From assembly GCA_004802725.1 (NCBI GenBank), contig SGPM01000486.1, positions 1 to 15,715 of the forward strand: a stretch of DNA of 15,715 nucleotides. The letters are read 5' to 3'. Position 1 is the stretch's first letter. Each line of letters begins with the position of its first letter. The stretch is from Antrodiella citrinella (Eukaryota; Basidiomycota; Agaricomycetes; Polyporales; Steccherinaceae). The notes beneath the pieces are model-generated. The model did not search any database. It saw nothing but the letters and a program-made list of their open reading frames with translations, and was not told the origin of the DNA. Position numbers and translations under genes: made by a program. Positions 1 through 8,184 of this stretch are shown here, piece after piece.

Positions 1-2
1 GT

Positions 3-617
3 CGTGCTGCTATCCTCTGGAAGGATTTGAAGCTGTGGAATCAAGTCGTGACGCGGTGCTGTGTCGGCAAAGGGTTGGCAATTTTTTCCGATTATCAGCA
101 GGTATTCGACGGCATCAAACTGTTCGGAATGAAAGCCATTCAGCCCAGGTACGTTGTTTCACTATCCCCCCACGCCCGTTCTGACGTTAGCCTTCGCAGT
201 CGGGAGATAACAATTCAAGCTGACACGCGAAACATTCGGCGCTTTGACTTCTTGGAAAAGCTGGAAGCCTGGTATACAAAACAACCGCTGCAGTCGAAGC
301 GTTCTGCTAAGATGAAGGCCGTGACAGCGTCATTCAAAAAAATTGTCATATCCACGCTCCAGAAACCCTATGTGGCGGAACAACAGCCTTTCATAGAGCT
401 TGCAACGGGCCATGGTGGTGTGACGTTCATCCGAGATAGGTTCGTGTTCAACGTTCTGTCACCCTGCTATGTTGCTTACACTGGCAGCAACAGTATCCTC
501 CCGCAAATTAAGGATTGTGCAGGCAGTTATTTCCTCCGAGACTTTGCATTATCCTCACAGAAACCGCCTTCGCGGACGACACCTCAATGGTTGTTCATGA
601 GCGGTGTCGATTTATAA
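3..617 (+). pseudogene. Truncated copy of a fungal 2OG-Fe(II) oxygenase-family gene (internal region only)
   Basis: The reading frame is open from the window edge, so the 5' part lies outside. Exons are inferred at 3-148, 191-439 and 494-617, with introns of 42 nt (GTACGT...TTAG) and 54 nt (GTTCGT...ACAG). Both introns are multiples of three without stops, so an unspliced frame also looks continuous. The spliced product matches the middle of the minus-strand gene at 11095-14206: LW...KG..IF, FG...I.P, then NI.RF.FL...E.W, then a RDR-S-ILP.I.D segment ending in LRDFA. Both introns sit at the same codon and phase (2) as in that gene. After LRDFA the similarity stops, and a stop codon follows at 615-617. 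The other copy continues for about 500 residues there, including its Cys-rich and NLS regions. I therefore read this as a 3'-truncated relic. A rapidly diverged gene end or unrecognised further exons are less likely. The catalytic N-terminus is not in view. Confidence 0.62.
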
Positions 618-621
618 ATAG
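612..621 (+). promoter_or_regulatory. TATA-like box overlapping the end of the truncated copy
   Basis: The decamer TTATAAATAG overlaps the stop codon of the oxygenase fragment. It fits a TATA consensus, but no convincing gene lies downstream on the same strand. The only nearby candidates are coding-like debris at 843-1244. It could be chance in AT-rich sequence. Confidence 0.2.
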
Positions 622-842
622 GCGCCCGTCGCTCCTCCATTCCTGGGAAGAGTAACTTCTGCAACGCAGAAACATATGGAAGGATGGAGGTAGAATATTG
701 TTGAAATTGAGATTGAGGCCAATCCCAGTGGCCAGTAAGAGCGGGGAACACTTGCGGGTGACCATATGCACCCGAGGTCGACAACCCGCCCTTCCACTTC
801 CCTAGGCTCCTGATCGAAAATCGTCTACGAACGTAGAGAGAT

Positions 843-1244
843 ATGGAAGCCATAGGAGCCGTGTTCACAGGGACTAACGGAAGACGAGTTCCTCGGTGTA
901 CATGGTCGACGGCGCCGCAGCTTCATCCGAGCCCGGGGAGTCGCCTGGCCCCTCATGATCTGCCTCTTCTGCCTATCCCTGGTCGAGACCCAACTACGGG
1001 AAAAGTAGAGGGCTCGGGGAGACGCAGGTTCAGCATCATACGGAGTCTTAACAGCAGATCGCCCTCCCGGAGACTGAGAGATAGCTTCAGCTATGTCCGT
1101 GCGCAAAGTGTTGCATCCAGCCTCTCAACCTTCCTTAACACCTTCGTTCAGACCCTCGTAGAAGGGCTCAGGGCGATGAAAAGGCGGGGTTCGAGAACTT
1201 ACGAGCAATTCCTTCGAGCTCGGATGACCCAGTCGTGTCGATGA
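843..1244 (+). pseudogene. Possible coding remnant, unrecognised
   Basis: A 133-codon frame begins with ATG at 843, and its second half is rich in Arg and Ser. In another frame (868-1008), just after a TTCACAG acceptor-like site, 46 codons read as a basic stretch (HGRRRRSF) followed by a hydrophobic run (VAWPLMICLFCLSLV) resembling a membrane segment. Neither frame gives a product I recognise. The alternation of coding-like frames would suit a decayed gene with lost frame, but chance cannot be excluded. Confidence 0.15.
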
Positions 1245-2453
1245 ACTGATAAGTCAAGACGATGGCAGCGTGTCAATGTGTGCCGTAACCTTAACGCTTC
1301 GATCTCGATCGACCGAATCGAGTTGTCTGAGGAGCAGTGCCAGATGGCTCAAGTACTGTGTTCAATGCGCCTCCGGAGCGGAGTCGATAGCTGAAAGACC
1401 AGGCTGGTACTAGCAAACTTGAAGGCGATTCGAATAAGTTGATGAAGATCTACCATTCGACTGGCAACTTGCACAAATTCGTAACAGCTCCAAGTTGCTC
1501 GCATGTCGCAGGTTGTACATTCAGCGTCCATCACGGTGCATAACGGCACCTGGCACATCGTAGTAATGTCATGTCAAAGGGCATACAAAGGATTGCGTAT
1601 GATTTCCAGCAGTGAATCGCACCAGCGATCGGAACGAAATGGGAAGAGTACTGATCGGTTTCACTTTAGTTCCCCGAGGAACAATTTGAATATGCAAAGA
1701 ATCACCGTACCTACCTTCGCATCGGCGGTCGATGGATTCGAACGTCATCACACACTTTCAACCGTTCATAGAAATGCCTGCTGATGCCTATGAGCGAAAA
1801 TCCTAGGTGTAACAATAGTACTAATTGACAGCCTGAGACTCATACATGTGAAAAATAGAAATCTCCACAAGACCCAAGTTCAAGTTTGAGTTTGCACTCG
1901 GCGATCTGTGAGTCAGACTGACCCAATGCGTCCGCGTCGTGGTACGTAGTAGAAGTCGAAGGAAGATATGAAACACAGTGAACGTACTGCCGTACTTCTT
2001 TCAAGTGTTGTTTGTGGGTACGAATGTATTCAAGTTGTCTTCTCCGAAGTGGCAAGTCCGAGAATCAGTGGTTTCTGTACATGTCGACCTGAGGAATCGC
2101 CCATTGTGGTGGTACCTCAGCGCTGACTCGAACACGATACTCCAATCGAGTATATCGTACTTCTGATCTAAATGACAAAACACTATCGGCGAAAAATAAG
2201 TAGTACGGGTTTGAATGGCCGTTTTAAATAAAGTTGGACGTTGTGCGTCGAGGACTGAGCGGCCTCCTCGCCGTGATCACATCGTCCCCGACGGGGAGGA
2301 TCCAACATGCTATAGTAGTGTGCACCAGGAATCAGGATTCTACTGCTGGTACCGAAACTTTGGGATGCACTGGTCAGGGTCCTTATTCAATGAGCTACGC
2401 CGCAGTGCTGTACCCATATCCGCATTAATGTGTTACGAGAGTCAGATCGGCAC

Positions 2454-2490
2454 GTCCCATGAGATCCTGGTACATTCGGACTCATGGGAC
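2454..2490. repeat. Perfect 10-bp inverted repeat with 17-nt loop
   Basis: The arm GTCCCATGAG at 2454-2463 is followed, after 17 nt, by its exact reverse complement CTCATGGGAC at 2481-2490. As RNA or extruded DNA it would form a 10-bp hairpin. It lies in the gene-poor stretch with no gene end next to it, so a terminator role is not supported. Confidence 0.75.
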
Positions 2491-3613
2491 ACTGCACACC
2501 ATCGTGATTTACCATAGTAGGACGCATGTTCAGAAATCACTAAATAGAACAACGAATCTAAATATTGAAGACCTCGGACGCCGTGCGATACTATACGGAT
2601 GAATAGAATCAACTGTCGGCCAGATAGAGGATTGCTGTGGTATTGTCAACTCGTAAATAGGACCCAGAACTGAGAACCTTGGGTTCAGACGTTTTCAGCT
2701 CTCGTGAGGTGAGAACGAATGATGGAATCATGGATGTCGTGATGAAAGATGGGCAATCAGTACGAGCGCCCACACACCTTTCGGAATATCAGGCACCTGA
2801 AATAGTTCTTTGCCTTGTGATCGTTCGCGATAACCATGTAAGCGTCTACATTAGTAACGCCTCTTCCATTTCCATACATTTTGAAGTGTTGAAAGGCTGT
2901 GTGTCTGCCGGCATACCTTACGCCACACTTGGGTCACCTGAACGGCGACGGCGCTAGTTATGGCACAGCCGAGTTAGCTTCGACTTCAGGGGGGGGGAAA
3001 CGCTGTGCAAGATCCAGACACAATCGTGACTTCGATAGTCGCGGTGAACGCGTGTAAAGTAATATGTCCCCATTTATTGTCCGAAGAGAAAGCGATGAGT
3101 ACGGAAGGACTTGGAAAGAGTTCCGTGCCCGGGCCAGTGTAACTTGAACCGGAATTCATATGTTGCACCTACAAGCATCTACACGTGTATAACGCGCACA
3201 CAGGGATCCATCTCAGCATGTGCTCAACATCAGCATAGCGTCAGATCGTGACACCTCCGGGTCCATGTATGCGGAATACGACGACAAAACGTTTTTGACG
3301 AGTCGGCGACTCGGATATGATAAGAATCCCCACTGGTATACTTTAAGACCGTAGTCCGGATGTTGGCGAAGGTGGTCCTGACATTTGATAAGATGCAGTT
3401 TCTTAGCTATCATCAAGGTACCGAGACTTTGGACATTGAAAAGGACCGAGTTCTGTAAAGGGTGAACAGTAACCAATGAAACATCACAATACCGCCGACA
3501 GCGGGAGGGGAAAAGGGAATTGAGGTCTCGAAAGTCCATTCTCGATTGAAGGTTTACATGTCGAGGCTCGAAACAGGGGAACTTCTAGTGTAATGAGAAA
3601 TAACATTCGACGA

Positions 3614-3744
3614 CATTACACTACAAGGCTGTCCGAGTCGCTGTCGTAGCGCATGTGCATGAGCGAAAGCAACGTAACGTCCACAGCTTGACAGCATTAC
3701 ACTGCTACATGCGCAAGAATGTCGTAGCGTACATGAACGAAAGC
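3614..3744. repeat. Imperfect tandem direct repeat, two units of about 50-58 bp
   Basis: Unit 1 (3614-3671) and unit 2 (3695-3744) each start with CATTACACT and end with TGTCGTAGCG, a short ATG-containing spacer and CGAAAGCA. Unit 1 has extra bases in the middle. The two are separated by about 23 bp. This looks like an old local duplication; no coding frame is preserved across it. Confidence 0.6.
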
Positions 3745-3977
3745 AGTGAACGATACATTGAAGAATGACATCACAGGAAGTGGGGTGTGGAACACGGCCA
3801 TAATGTAGAAGCACGCGTCAGGGAAAAGCGTCGAAGGCAATGTGGGCTATAGCTCGTGACCCGATAGATGAAGAATAAGGAATATTAACGCCATGCGAAA
3901 CGATGAATGAAACACGAGGTGTTTCCGTGAAAGGCGGGATCTGTGGATATACACGAAGATCTGAGAGTCTTTGGAAT

Positions 3978-4013
3978 GTATGTGCGTGCGTGTGGGTGGG
4001 TGGTGGGGCGCGG
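3978..4013 (+). repeat. GT/GGGT-rich simple tract
   Basis: A purine- and T-rich stretch (TGTGCGTGCG, then GTGGGTGGGTGGTGGGG) lies just beyond the 3' end of the small minus-strand gene at 4139-4610. It has closely spaced G-runs and could form a G-quadruplex on the plus strand. It is low complexity with no other evidence of function. Confidence 0.5.
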
Positions 4014-4138
4014 CAATACACCATGCTACCCACGAGTCCGGTTCTTCCAACGCTGATTGTCTGCGATGGTGGCAGGCAGATTAGATACCGCTCCCAACGG
4101 CACGGACTCCGATTGGAGTCATCAGCGTGTCGTGAGAC

Positions 4139-4610
4139 CTATGGAGAACCCTCCTCTGCACGACGAAGAGCGCGAGCTCCGTTGTCGACGGAGATGGGGA
4201 GTGGGGAGGACCGATGAGTGCGGAGCACGGATGGTCGAGGGAGAGCGATAGGAGAGGGGCTCGAGCGAACGATAGGTGTTCCGCCAGGTCCTCTCGTTGT
4301 AGGACTCTCGGGGAAGACGGTCCACTTCCTCCTCGACGATCGTTGGGATGAGTGTGGGCTCATCATTGCACGTCCGCCAACTGGGCTGAGATTGGGTTGA
4401 TTCCGTACACCGCGACCTCCGCGGCGGAAGACAGCGTATATCACGCAGAAAAAGGTCAGGCCAAAGACTGACAACATACTATGAATTAGACCAAGGAACA
4501 AGACAAGGTAGAGAGGAGTACATACCTATGCCTAGCACGATGCTCAGAATCATGATTGCCATGTTATTGACATGCGAGCCATTTGACACGGTCTCTGTGG
4601 CAGTCATCAT
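4139..4610 (-). CDS. Small single-pass membrane protein X (137 aa as modelled), unrecognised
   Basis: Exon 1 is 4610-4526 and exon 2 is 4467-4139, joined across a 58-nt GTATGT...GTCAG intron in phase 1. Splicing creates one unbroken membrane helix of about 24 residues (MAIMILSIVLGI joined to VFGLTFFCVIYAVF), followed by a basic stop-transfer stretch (RRGGRG). This strongly supports the start and the intron. The short N-terminus has one N-x-S site and would face outside, giving a cytoplasmic tail of about 90 residues rich in Ser, Pro and Arg. The tail frame is uncertain. A second frame over about 4360-4225 reads as an acidic, better-looking segment (PTLIPTIVEEEVDRLP, then RESYNERTWR), which would require another intron or a frameshift. 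A second ATG directly follows the first. I do not recognise the family. Gene Y, upstream on the same strand, has the same plan. Confidence 0.5.
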
Positions 4611-4757
4611 TTTGGTGAGAGAGGGATGAGTGGTTGCGATCAGGAATGACAACTTGAAGTTGCGGTGCGGGTAGGTGCAGCTTGAGTAGTCGCGATGTGG
4701 GTAAGTATAGACTAAGAAACACGCTCGACAGAATATATGGACTGCAAGCGCCTTCGT

Positions 4758-4771
4758 TCCGAAGCTTCGGA
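4758..4771. promoter_or_regulatory. 14-bp perfect palindrome upstream of gene X
   Basis: TCCGAAGCTTCGGA is fully self-complementary and lies about 150 bp upstream of the gene X start codon. Its symmetry suits a dimeric regulator, such as one of the fungal Zn2Cys6 type, which bind paired CGG/CCG triplets (here CCG and CGG spaced by 6). No factor is proven. Confidence 0.35.
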
Positions 4772-4858
4772 TACCTAGAGTCAGCGGGCAAGGCCATACA
4801 GTGCTGTTTAGAAGTTTCTACATAACGCGGCGTGAGATCTCGAGAAGATCTGAATTTC

Positions 4859-4870
4859 CGCAAATTTGCG
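4859..4870. promoter_or_regulatory. 12-bp perfect palindrome upstream of gene X
   Basis: CGCAAATTTGCG is self-complementary and lies about 250 bp upstream of the gene X start and about 90 bp from the 14-bp palindrome. A role in gene X expression is only an inference from position. Confidence 0.25.
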
Positions 4871-5534
4871 TACCAAGCCTTCGTCTTGTTTGTATTGCTT
4901 GATTGCATCTCGATGACTGCGGAACCGTTGTTCTGTTTGGATCTGCAAGACGTGTTGATCTGTTAAACGTTGAGAGTGCGTGTTCGGTATAGGCACCAAA
5001 GGAATGAGTGTTCAAACCCCAGCTTGGCGTCGTGCAAACCCCAAACGGGTCACTGTCAAACAGGCCCTGGGCATCCTTCAGTCTCTGACTCGAGACTGGC
5101 TGAATCTAGAACGGGAGTTCAGTCAATGCAGAAGTCCTTCAAGATACGCAGTTAAACGAACACACCTTACCTGTACAGGGCAAGCCAGTTTGACTGTGCA
5201 AACTAATTGCATCGTACAGGTCCGCAAAGTCCCTTCCGCACTACTCGTCATTTCAAGCTTTGATTGATATTGTATCTCATCATAAAGGGAGATCGATGTT
5301 GATGGTGAAGTCAAACGTCCAATGACGCACATGACATGAAGAGCTGAATAGACAAGAGTGCACGCGAGACGCGAGACTGCGAACTATTATAGCATTCGTG
5401 CTAAGGGACAATACATCATGAGAATGTGGACGTGCTTGTGGGACGAAATGTGATTTGGAAATATGTTTGGAAAAGCGAAATGAAGGAGCAAGCGACGAGA
5501 CGATGGACAATACATGAAGAATAAGGAGATGTCG

Positions 5535-6097
5535 TCACTAAGGGGGGATGAATATCGTTCACAACTGGGAGTGATTGGAAGGAACATACCCAAAGGTGAG
5601 CGATGCCGGCCTCGTCGGAATCAGCATAGGGCCTCAACTTCTCCCGGCGCAGCGACATGCTGAACGTCGTGTGTGTTCACGACAGGACGCGCGACAATGG
5701 TTGCGGGGTACGCAGGAGGTGGCGCTGATCGCGGTGAATAAGCGGGTGGGGGTAGATGCAGAGTCAGAGGGAGAGGGCCTCGCTCATCGAGACGGTCGGG
5801 ATCATCCCCTTGCCAGAATACGACGGCACCGACAACGAGTGATCTCCAGTATGAGATCGTCGACGGCGAGGTTGATGTCGGATGATGGGAGACACCGCGT
5901 CCACGACCACCATCCATCCACACTGATGCGAACATGCATCCAGCCGCTGCTGAAATGCGACCTGCGTGAGTGGGCAAACAACAGACTCGACGCAGATACT
6001 CACCGATGCCTATGACAAACAGGGCAACGATCGCAGCCCAGTGCCCTGCTGCATGTAGATAGGCTTCGATATCGGTAGGTTGGGAGGGGACGAACAT
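5535..6097 (-). CDS. Small single-pass membrane protein Y with PPxY motifs, unrecognised
   Basis: Exon 1 is 6097-6004 and ends in phase 1 at a GTGAGT donor. With the acceptor TTTCAG the next exon starts at 5949, giving one helix (AAIVALFVIGI joined to AAAGCMFASVWM). A nearer acceptor (CACGCAG, exon from 5961) adds four residues. A glycine-arginine stretch (GGRGRGV) follows, as in gene X. The tail holds PPPAYSPRSAPPPAY, two PPxY motifs of the kind bound by WW domains of Nedd4/Rsp5 ubiquitin ligases. The 3' end is unclear. Unspliced, the frame stops at 5621. With a 52-nt intron (5711-5660, phase 2) it continues as RREKLRPYADSDEAG and would stop at 5535-5537 after another 52-nt intron (134 aa). 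That model removes the second PPxY. Other frames in 5800-5900 also look coding, so frameshifts or missed introns are possible. The N-terminal half is well supported, the C-terminal half poorly. Confidence 0.45.
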
Positions 6098-6830
6098 TTA
6101 GGGTATGGGTTGGGGGGATGCAATAGCTTGGTCCGACCTCAGAACTTTATACGCCGTCAAGAGCGCCTCCAGCCGTTCGGCAGACTGCGAAGACTTGGAA
6201 CACTGTGAGAGTTTGTGAAATGTAGGTGGGACGTTGCGACCATACAAACGAGAGAGTGTTGGGTTGGAGAACTGGCAGGCCTAGGGGACTAGATCTAGGT
6301 GGTCGGAGCATTGGATATCAACGCCGAAGACGATATGTTCGAAGTTCGAACGTAGGTCAGGGAACGCATCCAGTCGGTGTGGAGGAACAACCTCCGATGA
6401 CGGGTGCTAGCATAGAGATGTTGCGTTGTCGGAATCGACGCACCGACAAAGCTCGAGTCCAAGTATAGAGCACTGCAGTCTTGTTCCAAGGAGAAATTAC
6501 CCCGTACAGCCTGCCCTGGACGTGGTCCATGGTCTTGAACGTATTGCATCAGAGACTCCGGAACAAGTAGATAACGACAAGACTTTGAGCAGAAAGAGCA
6601 GATGCGCACTGTGACCAGGACTGCGGAAGATTGAGCATGAATGCATGAATGTACAAGTTTTCAACACGGCATGTCGATGCCGGTCGGAGTTAGCTTTCTA
6701 AGGGCTGGCATTGGTTCTCCGACGTACTCCGTTCCCGTTCAGCCACCGGTTTCCCAAGGCCTCCATCACCGTCAACGACGCCGACGCCTTTCTCTCTTTT
6801 CCCCCTTTCCTCGATTCAAACTCTTCAGGC
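6098..6830. promoter_or_regulatory. Divergent intergenic region between gene Y and the type II membrane protein gene
   Basis: This 733-bp stretch separates two divergently transcribed genes and should contain both promoters. It includes the near-palindrome GTTCGAAGTTCGAAC at 6337-6351 (7-bp arms around one base). It also has a pyrimidine-rich tract just before the plus-strand start codon. Frames on both strands around 6226-6609 overlap and are not recognisable, so no gene is called. Confidence 0.45.
6788..6830 (+). promoter_or_regulatory. Pyrimidine-rich leader before the start codon
   Basis: A CT-rich tract (TTTCTCTCTTTTCCCCC and following bases) runs up to about 20 bp before the ATG at 6831. 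CT-rich leaders near the transcription start are common in filamentous fungal genes and often mark the start site. It supports ATG 6831 as the true start, since no in-frame ATG occurs upstream in the same open stretch. Confidence 0.45.
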
Positions 6831-8184
6831 ATGGAGTACGATCGCAAATCCGCTGTTTCGTCGTTTTATGGCGGTCGAAGGAGCAATGTTGACGTTCTCA
6901 ATGCCGATTTCCCATCACCCGACCCACAGCAGGAACGGATGCGCACCGACTCAGCCTCGTCATTCTACAATCCAAACGGACCCTCGCGAGCCAGTGCGGA
7001 GATGTTGGGACGTCCTACCGCAGGTTACAATAGCGGATCCTACTACACCGCAGGGAGGCCGGAGCCAGTGAAAGGAGCTTACGATGAAGAAGCTGCAGGT
7101 CTCAAGGATGACGGTTTCGATATCTACGCCGATTTCAACAATTCGGGTCCCCGATATTCCACTGCATTTGGACAGGATACAGGGTGAGCGAGTGTTGCTT
7201 CGAAGTTAGACTGAATAGAATGTACTCATTACGCGCGTAGATACCGCCCAGTGAACTCACCGACCCCCAAATTGGTGCAGGACGATCGCGGCTCTGGCCC
7301 CGTAGAAATGGTCACTGTCCCGACTTTAGGACCCGAGTGGAAGACGTCGGAACTGCGAGAGTTGACAGGCAAAATTACGAAGGAGGAACGTCGCGAGCGG
7401 GCCGCGCAGAAGTGGAAGGAATGGAGACGAGGCGAGAGAGGGCTGTGTGGGAGATACTTCACCAAGAAATTCCTGGCTTGGTTCATGTTTGCGTTGTGTG
7501 TTGCGTATGTTGTCTTTATTTTGTCTCTGCAACACCTGCTGACAATTCACAGAATCGGCATCGTCCTCGCATTTACAGTGCCCAGAGTACCTGGGTTCAA
7601 TATCAACGAAGATACTCCCCTCGTGCAAGCCACTCCTCCTTTCAACAACTCGATACCGCTCATCTTTTCCTCTGCCCCAGCAAACTTCAGCTTTCCTGCG
7701 TTCGCCGACCTGCAACTGGATACCAGCAGCAGTTTTCTGCCAACGAGTATCCATAATGTGCACGGCACTGTGTTCGATCTGCAGACGGGCATGCTTGTTG
7801 GCACAGGTGACTCCGGACATTTCACCGTACCCGCGAAGTCTTTCCCCAAAGTACAGCTACCGTTGAATTTCACCTATGTCGCGACGAATAGCTCTGACCA
7901 GACGTGTGAGTAACTCCCATTAACGCTCTTCTGCAAAGTGCTCATCAACGTGTAGGGATAAATTGGCACAGTGCGTGTCAGAACAAAGGCTTATTTACGA
8001 ACGGCATCCGACCAGGTAAGTGTCTGCCATTCTCGCCGCGCTTCCTATCTCATTTGTTCTGGTAGGTCTCCAATTCCGCCTTGTTCTTTCCATCGTCATC
8101 AATGGACTCATTGGTCATCACCCTGCCGGCACACAAGTGACCAACGCCCCATGTCCCTTCGAACTTGCCCTCAACGCTCCTTGA
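6831..8184 (+). CDS. Conserved fungal type II membrane protein with LEA2-like outer domain (382 aa)
   Basis: Five exons, 6831-7183, 7241-7504, 7553-7905, 7956-8015 and 8066-8184, are joined by introns of 57, 48, 50 and 50 nt, all GT-AG with matching phases. The N-terminal ~190 residues are polar, with repeated SSFY and ADF motifs, then a basic Lys/Arg/Trp-rich segment (RRERAAQKWKEWRRGERG). A single membrane helix spans about 194-216 (FLAWFMFALCVA joined to IGIVLAFTVP across intron 2). The remaining ~165 residues hold N-glycosylation sites (NNS, NFS, NFT, NSS), a TGDSGHFTVPAKSF segment and two late Cys (SACQN and APCPFEL). The pattern matches from memory a protein widely conserved but uncharacterised in Agaricomycetes. 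Its outer part resembles LEA type 2 / NDR1-HIN1-like beta-sandwich domains, a tentative assignment. It is probably at the plasma membrane or in the secretory pathway. Gene model sure, function unknown. Confidence 0.92.

Larger units (their letters stand above)
618..4138. other. 3.5 kb region without a supported gene
   Basis: No frame on either strand is longer than about 135 codons, and none gives a recognisable protein or a convincing exon chain. It holds coding-like debris near 843-1244, a perfect inverted repeat at 2454-2490, a run of nine G at 2989-2997, an imperfect direct repeat at 3614-3744 and a GT/GGGT-rich tract around 3978-4013. Such a long gap is notable beside genes spaced by 0.5-1 kb. 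Possible contents are decayed genes, a degenerate transposon, or a non-coding RNA. No terminal repeats or transposase motifs were seen. Confidence 0.6.
4611..5534. other. Intergenic region between small membrane-protein genes
   Basis: I see no supported gene on either strand. The part nearest 4611 should contain the 5' UTR and promoter of gene X. It holds two perfect palindromes, at 4758-4771 and 4859-4870. The open frames here overlap each other on both strands and give no recognisable product. Confidence 0.55.

Noticed and set aside
2215..2517. 100-codon plus-strand frame covering the inverted repeat
   Set aside because: Unrecognised, with an overlapping alternative frame at 2234-2428 of similar quality and no splice-supported continuation.
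3213..3539. 108-codon minus-strand frame
   Set aside because: No motif, no partner exons and no recognisable product; its length is within what chance allows in 3.5 kb.
4564..4908. 114-codon minus-strand frame over the gene X start
   Set aside because: It overlaps exon 1 of gene X in another frame and would need the palindromes and leader to be coding; no motif supports it.
5575..6015. 146-codon plus-strand frame opposite gene Y
   Set aside because: The minus strand has a membrane helix formed by a clean splice and PPxY motifs; the plus-strand frame is Arg/His-rich without motifs and looks like a shadow.
7326..7820. 164-codon minus-strand frame
   Set aside because: It lies entirely under the well-supported five-exon plus-strand gene and is its shadow.
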